From Streptosporangiaceae bacterium (GTDB taxonomy: Bacteria; Actinomycetota; Actinomycetes; Streptosporangiales; Streptosporangiaceae): a DNA stretch of 11,425 nucleotides. Below, one piece after another: positions 1 to 5,926 of the stretch (position 1 is the stretch's first letter; the number at the start of each line of letters is the position of its first letter). The stretch is from assembly GCA_030045295.1 (NCBI GenBank), contig JASIGD010000472.1:1-11425 (forward strand). Direction: 5' to 3'. Under the pieces are notes generated by a model that was given only the letters and a program-made list of their open reading frames with translations, was not told the origin of the DNA and made no database searches. Both the position numbers and the translations under genes were made by a program.

Positions 1-514
1 GTTCGGTCACCGCGGTCACGGTGCCGCCGAACTCCAGCCGCGGCTCGCTGAGATGCAAGGACGCGTTCGGGTAGGCGGTGCGGCGCGTGCAGCAGGCGAG
101 CACGCCGAGCGCGGGCCCGCTGATCTCGCCGCTCACGCAGCCGTGGACAGGGGCGTGCAGGACGTCGAGGATGCCCATGACGGTGAGAACGGCGGGCAGT
201 TCGGCCCGCAGGTTCTGCAGCTCCAGGCGGATCGGCGTCTCCGCCTCGGCATCCAAGGTGAGCAGCTGGGCCGAGAGCCTGCCGGCCGCGTCGTCGTCCA
301 GGACACCAGAAGCGAGCACGATCCGCTTGTCGAGCAGCCGCTCGTACAGGCTGCTCCGCCAGCTGCCCTGCGGGTCCGGCCACACGCGGGTCGGCGACAC
401 AAACGGGGCCTGCGGCGGCGACGGCATGGCGGGCCGGCCTGGCTGTTCCGGCCACGGCGGGATCAACGGCACGTGTGCCTGCCACGTCCGCGGCGGCAGC
501 GCGGGGTCCGTCAT
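1..514 (-). CDS. ClpP-like protein, probable pseudoprotease (partial, C-terminus outside window)
   Basis: The frame opens with ATG at 514-512 and stays open for 171 codons to the left edge, so the C-terminus is missing. Residues 1-55 are a Pro-rich extension. From about residue 56 (LYERLLDKRIVL) it follows the ClpP fold, including AAGRLSAQLLTLDAEAETPI and a YPN...EP segment around 148-158. Catalytic ClpP carries SPGG for the oxyanion hole, a nucleophilic Ser and an MIHQP His. Here the Gly-Gly position reads Ala104-Glu105, Ser132 (EISGPA) aligns with the nucleophile, and Ser156 (LHLSEP) stands where the His should be. I infer that it is not a working peptidase and may be a structural or regulatory ClpP relative. 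Its ATG overlaps the TGA of the upstream HTH gene (ATGA), so the two are probably translationally coupled. A crotonase-fold relative other than ClpP is possible but less likely. Confidence 0.8.
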   Translation of the reverse strand, partial: MTDPALPPRTWQAHVPLIPPWPEQPGRPAMPSPPQAPFVSPTRVWPDPQGSWRSSLYERLLDKRIVLASGVLDDDAAGRLSAQLLTLDAEAETPIRLELQNLRAELPAVLTVMGILDVLHAPVHGCVSGEISGPALGVLACCTRRTAYPNASLHLSEPRLEFGGTVTAVTE

Positions 515-900
515 CGGCTGGCTCCTTCCTCGGGACGGCTGAGTTTCCAGCTGATCTGGCCGCCGACGGCGGCCGCGTAGCGTTCGAGCGTGGAAGCGCG
601 CACGTCCGCGGTGCCCGATTCGAGCCGGGCCACCGCGGACTGGGAGGTTCCCATCCGGGCCGCGACCTCGGTCTGCGACAGGCCGACCGCCTGCCGCTGC
701 TGGGCCAGCTCGCGGACCAGCCGACCCCGGTCTGCTGCCATCCGGGCCGCCTGCTCACCAGCCCTGCGGCGTAGCGCCATCTCGCGAAAGCCGGGCATGA
801 GGGGCAGCCCCACGCCCAGCTCGCCGAGAGCCGGCCCGGAAACCTCAGGAATCTCGGAGGTCTCGCAGGTCTCGGGAGTCCGATCCTGCTTGCTGTCCAT
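511..900 (-). CDS. XRE-family helix-turn-helix transcriptional regulator
   Basis: A 129-residue protein with a 60-residue N-terminal region of unclear role, then a classical Cro/C1-type HTH at about residues 62-115. The core is LSQTEVAARMGTSQSAVARL followed by ESG and a last helix, STLERYAAAVGG. The short ending with QISWKL resembles HigA/HipB-type regulators. It probably binds its own promoter: the ATG at 900-898 lies just downstream of a palindrome (909-929), and a -10-like TATTCT is so close that the message may be leaderless. AAAGG one base before the ATG is too close to serve as a normal ribosome binding site. The stop overlaps the start of the ClpP-like gene by ATGA, so the pair is one transcription unit. 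In Streptomyces, regulators next to clpP genes (for example PopR) control Clp levels. A similar link here is inference, because this ClpP appears degenerate. Confidence 0.85.
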   Translation of the reverse strand: MDSKQDRTPETCETSEIPEVSGPALGELGVGLPLMPGFREMALRRRAGEQAARMAADRGRLVRELAQQRQAVGLSQTEVAARMGTSQSAVARLESGTADVRASTLERYAAAVGGQISWKLSRPEEGASR

Positions 901-908
901 ACCTTTAA

Positions 909-929
909 GAATATCTCATATTCGAGATA
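909..929. promoter_or_regulatory. Palindromic operator candidate at the HTH gene promoter
   Basis: Two overlapping inverted repeats are seen. One is GAATAT-CTC-ATATTC (909-923), a perfect 6-bp palindrome with a 3-bp spacer. The other is TATCTC-ATATTC-GAGATA (912-929), 18 bp overall. The second has the same TATC-N10-GATA geometry as the HipB operator of E. coli (TATCC-N8-GGATA). On the minus strand a -10-like TATTCT (913-908) sits inside it, so bound repressor would block transcription of the HTH/ClpP-like pair. The A/T-rich block stands out sharply from its GC-rich surroundings. Confidence 0.6.
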
Positions 930-940
930 ACACCGGCCGG

Positions 941-963
941 CGGCCCGGTAGTTCGCCGGGCCG
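941..963. repeat. Perfect 8-bp hairpin
   Basis: CGGCCCGG (941-948) and CCGGGCCG (956-963) are exact reverse complements around a 7-base loop, TAGTTCG. There is no T-tract on either side. It lies just upstream of the HTH promoter. It could be a roadblock or insulator between the divergent units, or chance structure in GC-rich DNA. Confidence 0.35.
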
Positions 964-1015
964 GGCTCACGGGGCGCTGGCCTGGTAGCCCGCGTCGAGC
1001 ATCCGGGGCGGGCGA

Positions 1016-1048
1016 TTTCCCGCAGCCCGCCGATAGCCCGGCGGGAAA
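1016..1048. repeat. Two mutually exclusive inverted repeats
   Basis: TTTCCCGC (1016-1023) pairs perfectly with GCGGGAAA (1041-1048). A second perfect stem, CCCGCCG (1026-1032) with CGGCGGG (1039-1045), uses part of the same right arm, so only one can form at a time. Downstream, TACCCGC occurs twice as a direct repeat with 13-bp periodicity (1096-1102 and 1109-1115). The block could be an operator or an RNA switch upstream of the 1164-5075 operon. I recognise no riboswitch class. Confidence 0.35.
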
Positions 1049-1151
1049 CACCCGAGCGGTTTATGCCGAGCTCTGCCGCTCGCGCAAGGCACAGATACCC
1101 GCGAAATTTACCCGCATCGGCGTGGCAAATAGTCCTCAGCGCGTACGTCGC

Positions 1152-1157
1152 TAAGAT
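1152..1157 (+). promoter_or_regulatory. -10-like element for the small-peptide operon
   Basis: TAAGAT fits the actinomycete -10 pattern TANNNT. It lies 6 bp before GTG 1164 and 9 bp before ATG 1167, so transcription could begin at or next to the start codon of the 36-aa peptide (leaderless). I see no convincing -35 box 16-18 bp upstream. Confidence 0.35.
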
Positions 1158-1166
1158 GGCGGCGTG

Positions 1167-1277
1167 ATGGGCTCGATTGCCGACCTGATGAAATGGATGG
1201 CACTGACGTGCGGTTCAGGCCTTTGCATGAGCGCTGACCGAGGAAATCCCGGCACCCTGTCATTACGTACCGTTTAG
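1167..1277 (+). CDS. Small 36-aa peptide with C-x4-C motif (hypothetical)
   Basis: The short frame runs from ATG 1167 (or the in-frame GTG immediately before it at 1164) to TAG 1275-1277. It begins MGSIADLMKWMALTCGSGLC. The first 20 residues look like an amphipathic or hydrophobic helix ending in Cys15 and Cys20, followed by a polar tail (SADRGNPG and onward). No Shine-Dalgarno sequence is visible, but a TAAGAT -10-like box 9 bp upstream fits leaderless expression. It lies 27 bp before the Tat-exported protein gene on the same strand, so it could be the first gene of that operon. It contains one rare TTA codon (codon 33). I do not recognise a family. It could be a RiPP-like precursor, a small membrane peptide, a regulatory leader peptide or a spurious frame. 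No known RiPP modification enzyme lies nearby. Confidence 0.4.
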   Translation: MGSIADLMKWMALTCGSGLCMSADRGNPGTLSLRTV

Positions 1278-1304
1278 TGCGCTGAGATGTTAGGAGCAGT
1301 GTCC

Positions 1305-2723
1305 GTGCGTTCTCGGCGGTGGGGAAACGCAGTCAGATCTCTTAGGCCGGGCGGTGACGGCTTTGAGCCCAGCCGTCGTCATGTACTGGTGGGCGGCATT
1401 GGCGCCGGCGCGCTCCTGGCGTTGCCGGATATAGGCTCGCGCGCCCGGCCTCGTGTATCTGACCAGCCCGCTTCGCGGCATGCCTTCCTATACGGAACGC
1501 CGGATCCGGACCAGGCTGCTGATGGGTCTTTGGTCGCTGCGACGTACCCGATATCACGGGTCGCTTCATCACCTGCGCCGGTCCCGGTCGCCGTGAAGCT
1601 CGCCGCTACGCCGGTCTCGTCGCCGGACCAGACCCTTACCGCCGTAGCGACCGTGGATATGGTGCACGACGGGGCCAAAATAACATTGGCTCTTCTTGAT
1701 GCGACCTCGGCCGCTGTTGCCCGTCAGGCGTCGGTGACCGTAACTGGCGTCCCGGGCGATGCGAACGTTCTCGTGACGCCGGTTTTCGCTCCTGGCTCGG
1801 CAATTGTTTCCTTGGTCCTGGCGATCACGCAACCCGCGGGCAAACGCCTGGGCCGCAAGCTGGACCCGCGTACGGGCAGCCTTGCGACCCAGTGGGCGAC
1901 CGCCTGGAGGTCGCATCATGCGCTGGCTTATTTCGATCAGCGCAGCGGCACTATCACAGGACCGTTCCACCTTCCCGATGAGCCGTCTCTGGCCTTGTCC
2001 ACCGCTGCGGCCAATAGCTCGGATCTGCTGTTGTGGACAACCAGGGAGCCGCAGCCGGGTGATCCAGCCGAGGTCCGGGCGCGGGCATCGTGGTCCCGAC
2101 TGAGCGTGTTTCCCCTCGGCTCGGGGACGGCCAGGCTATCGGTGCCAGTTCCTCCGCCGTGGCCAGGCGGGGAGCCTGTCGCAACGCTGCCGACCGGTGA
2201 CGTCGCGCGTCTGGTCAGGGGCCGCGATGTACAGGTGTGCTCGGCCCGGACCGGAGAAGTAACCGAGCTGGGAATCGCGGCGTTCGGTCTGGCGCGCGCG
2301 AAGCCGAGCGCCGTCACCATGCAGGCCCGCCCGGACGGCACCGTGTTCATGACCAAGCCAGGGGCCGGGGTGGCCGTGATAGCCGATCCCGCGGACTCGT
2401 TCCGGACGACGGCCCAGGTTAGGTTTCCTGTTCCCGCGTCGCCGCTGGGCGCTCCGTGGAGCAAGGCGGTCCTGTCACCGGCGGGTGAGACCTTGTACGT
2501 CCTCGGCCCGGCGGCTACCGGCGGCCTTCGCGCCTACGATGTGCGTTCCGGCAAGTTGGCCGCCTCCTACAGCGCGGGCCGTCAGTATGACGGGCTTTAC
2601 CAGTTGTCCAGCGGGACGCTACTCGCGGTGCGGCCCGAAAACCCGCGGCTGGCGTTTTTCTCTGCTGACCTCGGCCTACTCGGAACTGCGGAGACCAACC
2701 TTTACGTGTCAGCCGTCTTTTAG
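1305..2723 (+). CDS. Tat-exported protein with a beta-propeller-like C-terminal region
   Basis: About 472 residues if started at GTG 1305, which has AGGAG (1292-1296) eight bases upstream. An in-frame ATG at 1287 would add six residues but has no ribosome binding site. The N-terminus carries a twin-arginine motif, SRRHVL (residues 23-28), followed by a Gly/Ala/Leu-rich hydrophobic stretch to about residue 41, typical of a Tat signal. The mature part is rich in beta strands. Near the C-terminus, blade-like repeats such as LSPAGETLYVLGP and LRAYDVRSGKLAASY resemble YVTN/WD40-type propellers. No catalytic motif is evident, so substrate or partner binding outside the membrane is likely. By eye its third codon positions are less G/C-biased than those of the permease operon. 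With the downstream MauE-like gene it faintly recalls a dehydrogenase heavy chain, but no light chain is present. Confidence 0.75.
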   Translation: MRSRRWGNAVRSLRPGGDGFEPSRRHVLVGGIGAGALLALPDIGSRARPRVSDQPASRHAFLYGTPDPDQAADGSLVAATYPISRVASSPAPVPVAVKLAATPVSSPDQTLTAVATVDMVHDGAKITLALLDATSAAVARQASVTVTGVPGDANVLVTPVFAPGSAIVSLVLAITQPAGKRLGRKLDPRTGSLATQWATAWRSHHALAYFDQRSGTITGPFHLPDEPSLALSTAAANSSDLLLWTTREPQPGDPAEVRARASWSRLSVFPLGSGTARLSVPVPPPWPGGEPVATLPTGDVARLVRGRDVQVCSARTGEVTELGIAAFGLARAKPSAVTMQARPDGTVFMTKPGAGVAVIADPADSFRTTAQVRFPVPASPLGAPWSKAVLSPAGETLYVLGPAATGGLRAYDVRSGKLAASYSAGRQYDGLYQLSSGTLLAVRPENPRLAFFSADLGLLGTAETNLYVSAVF

Positions 2724-2769
2724 CGCGGCAGCGTGCAAGTACCAGGTCCCTCACGGAGGAAGATAAGTT

Positions 2770-3492
2770 ATGACGGGATACGATACCGCAGGTGCGATAC
2801 AAAACACCTACGCGTCGGCGCAGGCCGAATTCGGCGCGGACCCGGCCTTCTGGATTCGCTACTTCACCCCGTCACCGGCGGCCGACTTGTTCGATGAGGA
2901 CGCCCTAGCCGAAAGCCAGGGCGCCTGGGACAGCGGCGGCCCCTACGTAGGCTGCATTTCCTCGCCCACGCAGTCCCGGCTGAGCGGATCCGCGGCCGAA
3001 GGCCAGGCGGACGCGCAGGCCTTCGCCGCCGCGATGCTCGCCGCCTACTATGCGGCCGGCCCGATCAACCTGCCATCGGGCGGCCAGCTCTACTGCTGGC
3101 TCGATCAGGAGTATTCGACGCCGCTCAGCTCGAGTTACTGGAACGCGTGGGCGAATTACCTGGCGGATTACAATTTTGCGAACTTGGATTCCTATCCGCT
3201 ATACCCGTGCCTTTACTGCGATCCATACTCGCCGTATCCCAATTGCTCCACCATCGCCGAGGCGCAGGGCGTCGATGTGCCCAGCGCCATCTGGTCCAGT
3301 GAGCCTGAGCCGTGCGGAAGCCTGACCACGCCGCCGCCCTGGAACGCGGATGTATGCGAGACGGTACCCACCCGGCTCTGGCAGTTTGGCGAGCAGGGCG
3401 CGTGCAACTACACGGCCAATGTCGACCTCGACGAGGACGCCCCGGGATTCTCCACATCCGCCCATTGCCTCCAGGTCATATCGAGGCCTTGA
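2770..3492 (+). CDS. Rv2525c/DUF1906-like glycoside-hydrolase-fold protein, Cys-rich
   Basis: 240 residues, with GGAGGA (2755-2760) nine bases before ATG 2770. The protein starts directly with GYDTA (residues 3-7), the usual opening of the Rv2525c-like/GH25-like TIM barrel with its first conserved Asp. WIRYF (28-32), LYCWLDQEY (107-115, with acidic D112 and E114) and a C-terminal LWQFG...VDLD segment (203-221) follow. The known family is tied to cell-wall glycans, and Rv2525c itself is a Tat substrate. Oddly, no signal peptide is visible here, yet there are nine Cys (62, 109, 147, 150, 159, 182, 196, 212, 233), which suggests disulfides in an extracytoplasmic protein. It may leave by another route or with the Tat-signal protein upstream (hitchhiking, inference). 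It is 46 bp from the upstream gene and 10 bp from the MauE-like gene. Confidence 0.7.
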   Translation: MTGYDTAGAIQNTYASAQAEFGADPAFWIRYFTPSPAADLFDEDALAESQGAWDSGGPYVGCISSPTQSRLSGSAAEGQADAQAFAAAMLAAYYAAGPINLPSGGQLYCWLDQEYSTPLSSSYWNAWANYLADYNFANLDSYPLYPCLYCDPYSPYPNCSTIAEAQGVDVPSAIWSSEPEPCGSLTTPPPWNADVCETVPTRLWQFGEQGACNYTANVDLDEDAPGFSTSAHCLQVISRP

Positions 3493-3502
3493 ATGCGGTT
3501 GG

Positions 3503-4426
3503 GTGGTCAGTATTAATCACGTCACAGGGCCGATCATCTCCGGGCTGGCCGTCAGCTGCGGGGCGGTTCTCGCCGTGGCCGGGACGAGCAAGGTGTACCG
3601 CGGCGTACGCGGCCTGGAGGACATGACCGCCATCAGCAGGGCGCTGCGGATGCCGCGGCGCCAGTGGCGGCTGTTTCAGCTGGCGGCCGGCGCGGCGGAG
3701 TGCCTGACCGGCATCCTCGTGTGCAGCCGAAGGTACCCGGTGCCCGCCGGCGCGGCCCTGGCCGCCCTCGGGGCTGTGTTCTGCGCCCTGCTCGGCTACG
3801 TGCTCGTCAAGCAGATTCCCGGCGGCTGCGGTTGCGTCAGGTGGCGCGCGGCACCCGGGACGGCGGCCGGGGTGCCGACCTGGCGGGCCGTGGCCCGCAG
3901 CGGGATGCTGCTCGGCGCGGGCATCGCGTACGTGATGGTCTTTCCAGATGCCGCGAACGGGACGCGCCGGTTGTGGTTCGGCGTTGGCGTGGCGGCCGGG
4001 GGAACTGCGCTGGCGCTGCTGAGCATGCCCGTACCGGTACGCACTCCCGTCTGCCGCAGGCCGCTGTGGCGCCGGACGCGCACGACACTGCGCGCGCTGG
4101 CCAGCCATGAGACGTTTACGGCGATGGCCGCCTCGGCCGGGCCCTTCCAGCCTGTGGCCCGGTACCGCCGGACTGGATGCACCGACGAATACTGGTTCAC
4201 GGCGCTGACTGACCAGGGCAGCCAGGACGTAATATTCCGGATCTATCAGGCGGTACCGGGCGCACGGCTCGCCGTACATGCCTCGCTGCGGGATGCCCAG
4301 ATGCCGGGAACGAGCCGGCCGACCCAGGCCATCACCGTAGCCGATGTCCTCGGCGCGCCGCCATCTCAAGCCGTTAAGCCCTTAGATTACGAAGGGAGAC
4401 GCTATGAGGTTCCAGATGGCCCGTGA
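3503..4426 (+). CDS. MauE/DoxX-family membrane protein with C-terminal soluble extension
   Basis: The GTG at 3503 starts 10 bp after the preceding stop and gives 307 residues. An upstream ATG at 3350 would overlap the previous gene by about 140 bp and is unlikely. Hydrophobic segments lie near residues 9-28, 56-76, 82-103, 129-147 and 151-173. The first part matches the MauE pattern: GTSKVYRG (27-34), then a QIPGGCGC pair of Cys (109 and 111) after the third segment. MauE proteins act with MauD-like thioredoxins in maturation of disulfide-rich methylamine dehydrogenase, so a redox role for the Cys-rich neighbour is a reasonable inference. No MauD or MauA is present. Residues about 185-307, predicted soluble, match nothing I recognise. 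The last 23 bp overlap the following lipoprotein gene. One TTA codon (codon 294) is present. Confidence 0.7.
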   Translation: MVSINHVTGPIISGLAVSCGAVLAVAGTSKVYRGVRGLEDMTAISRALRMPRRQWRLFQLAAGAAECLTGILVCSRRYPVPAGAALAALGAVFCALLGYVLVKQIPGGCGCVRWRAAPGTAAGVPTWRAVARSGMLLGAGIAYVMVFPDAANGTRRLWFGVGVAAGGTALALLSMPVPVRTPVCRRPLWRRTRTTLRALASHETFTAMAASAGPFQPVARYRRTGCTDEYWFTALTDQGSQDVIFRIYQAVPGARLAVHASLRDAQMPGTSRPTQAITVADVLGAPPSQAVKPLDYEGRRYEVPDGP

Positions 4427-5075
4427 TCCGCGGGCGCGATCGGTGCCGTGCCGCGGGCTCGCCAGTTCGGGAGCCCGTAGCCGCACGGTCACCGTCTGCG
4501 CGCTGGCCGCGGCGGCATGCGCGCTGGTCACGACCGCGTGCGGCAGCCAGAGCTCACCAGGTACGACGGCGTCGCCCGGTTCGGCGTCACCCGCGAGCAC
4601 GGGCAACTGCGTCACATCTCGGCTGGAAATCAGCCTCACCGACACCGGCGCCCTGGCGGGCCAGGCGGGCGGCTACCTCAAGTTCACCAACGACAGCAGC
4701 ACCCCCTGCCGCGTGAGCGGCTGGCCTGCCGTGATCGGGCTGACGGCCGACGGGCGCGCCATCCCGCTGCGGCGCGTGCAATCGACCATGTTCGGCGCCT
4801 GGCACTATAGTGCCCCGCCACCGGTGGTAACGCTCCAGCCACGGGATTCCGCTTACGCGGTCGTCGTGGCCGACGACAAGCCAGCCGGATCCGCTACCAG
4901 CTGCCCCGCACCGTACGTCCGCCTCCAGGTGACCCCGCCGGGCGATTCGCAACATGTGACCATCTCCGCCTGGCTGCCCGGCGCAGGCTCTTACCTGCCG
5001 GCCTGCACATCGGCGGACGGCTCGCCGACAGCTGGCACGTCGACGATAACAACGCTGGCCAGCCTTCCGCACTAG
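4404..5075 (+). CDS. DUF4232-domain lipoprotein
   Basis: 223 residues. GAAGGGAG (4391-4398) lies five bases before ATG 4404, which is inside the end of the MauE-like gene, so the two are probably co-translated. The N-terminus is basic, then hydrophobic (about residues 29-44), with a lipobox-like VTTAC putting the lipidated Cys at 46. A Ser/Pro/Thr-rich linker leads into a DUF4232 domain (about 68-205). Its hallmarks are CVTSRLEISL, YLKFTNDSSTPCRVSGWPAV, a late VTLQPRDSAY and SCPAPYVRLQVTPPG. Four Cys (69, 102, 167, 201) could form two disulfides. The domain is common in actinobacterial secreted lipoproteins and its function is unknown. Its stop shares CTAG (5072-5075) with the stop of the opposite-strand ATPase gene. 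Confidence 0.85.
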   Translation: MRFQMARDPRARSVPCRGLASSGARSRTVTVCALAAAACALVTTACGSQSSPGTTASPGSASPASTGNCVTSRLEISLTDTGALAGQAGGYLKFTNDSSTPCRVSGWPAVIGLTADGRAIPLRRVQSTMFGAWHYSAPPPVVTLQPRDSAYAVVVADDKPAGSATSCPAPYVRLQVTPPGDSQHVTISAWLPGAGSYLPACTSADGSPTAGTSTITTLASLPH

Positions 5076-5614
5076 GCCGCTGGGCCGGAGGGCGCCGGAT
5101 GCCAGTCGTCCGGTGAACGGGGCAAACGAGACTGGCAGCAGCTCTTCGGTGGCCCGTCTCGCCTGGCCGAAGGCACGCCGACCGGCCAGGTGGCTTCGGC
5201 CCAGACGGTGCGCCCCGGGCGGGCGTCGGCGTAGCCCCACCGGCTGGTGCAGGCGGCCACCATGGCGAGTCCGCGCCCGCCCTCAGCCATCAAGTCCAGG
5301 GCGCCCGCCGCCGGGACGGACGGTCCGCCCTCGTCGGTCACCGCGACCCGGGCCACGCCGTCTCGCGGGAAGCCGACCTCAACGGTGAACAAGCCGCCGT
5401 TCCCCGAGGCGCTATGCGCGATGGCGTTCGCGCAGAGCTCCGACACGCACGTCATGAGGACCTCCCGGGCCGGACAGCCGGCCAGGAGCTCAGCCACGAA
5501 CCTGCGTGCCTCGGGCACAGACGCGGGCGTGCCGCGGAAGATACGAACCCAGGCTCGCGCCGATCTGACCGAGCCGAAGGAATCCAAGTGAAGCACCGGG
5601 TAGGCACCGCTCAC
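5072..5614 (-). CDS. ATP-binding protein, RsbW/SpoIIAB-like (HATPase_c)
   Basis: 180 residues, starting with GTG at 5614-5612, with a GGGGGTG stretch (near 5622-5629) about eight bases upstream. The fold is that of GHKL anti-sigma/regulatory kinases. The N-box is SELCANAIAHS (58-68, with E59 and N63), the G1 box is DEGG (94-97) and the G2 box is GGRGLAMV (112-119). The family usually phosphorylates an anti-sigma antagonist or binds a sigma factor, and actinomycetes carry many such stand-alone copies. No sigma factor or STAS-domain gene is adjacent, so the partner cannot be named. The residues after about 147 (PSARRDGPPK...) look like a low-complexity tail. It is transcribed against the DUF4232 lipoprotein and divergently from the permease operon. 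Confidence 0.85.
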   Translation of the reverse strand: MSGAYPVLHLDSFGSVRSARAWVRIFRGTPASVPEARRFVAELLAGCPAREVLMTCVSELCANAIAHSASGNGGLFTVEVGFPRDGVARVAVTDEGGPSVPAAGALDLMAEGGRGLAMVAACTSRWGYADARPGRTVWAEATWPVGVPSARRDGPPKSCCQSRLPRSPDDWHPAPSGPAA

Positions 5615-5926
5615 CTTAGGTCACCCCCTGAAAACTGACTTCTACCCTCGGTGACGCGCCGGGGCCCGGGCCGGTTCACGCGCAATTCTTAACGATTCGT
5701 GACCAACCTCGCCGCGGCGCCAGGACCGGGTGCACGGCCGACGCGGGCCGGCTTATCCGCGGGACTGGGAGGCGGCGGCGGCCGCAGCAAGGCGCCGTCC
5801 AGGGCTGACGCCACGGCCCGTTATGAAATTAGCTGGTTGGATCGGTGTTTCGCACCTTTTGCCCCTTCCGTGCCGCCCAGGGTCGGAGGGACACTAATGA
5901 GACGGAGCAGAGTTAAGGAGGAGCCC
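5615..5926 (+). other. Intergenic leader of the permease operon
   Basis: This 312-bp gap separates the divergent ATPase gene from the permease. The permease frame is open back to GTG 5699, but the composition there (Gly/Ala/Arg/Pro-rich) looks non-coding. An A/T-rich patch (5821-5834, TTATGAAATTAGCT) could hold a -10, with CTGACG (5805-5810) as a poor -35 candidate 18 bp before TTAGCT. Two ribosome binding sites are present, GGAGGG (5885-5890) and AGGAGG (5916-5921), each ahead of an in-frame ATG. I recognise no riboswitch or terminator here. Confidence 0.5.

Noticed and set aside
53..580. Plus-strand frame opposite the ClpP-like gene
   Set aside because: Arg/Gly/Ala-rich antisense shadow. 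The minus strand has ClpP similarity and an ATGA junction with the HTH gene.
901..1163. tRNA or other structured RNA gene
   Set aside because: No T-arm GGTTCRA pattern or cloverleaf could be found. The hairpins present do not form a known RNA class.
3350..3502. Upstream ATG start for the MauE-like gene
   Set aside because: It would overlap the end of the GH-like gene by about 140 bp and add a Pro/Ser/Thr/Arg-rich stretch unlike a MauE N-terminus. GTG 3503 follows the previous stop by 10 bp.
3476..4369. 297-codon minus-strand frame opposite the MauE-like gene
   Set aside because: Arg/Pro/His-rich composition with no recognisable domain. The plus strand has membrane segments and operon spacing.
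1305..4426. Methylamine dehydrogenase (mau) cluster
   Set aside because: A propeller-like exported protein and a MauE-like protein are present, but there is no MauA light chain with tryptophylquinone Trp residues, no MauD and no MauG.
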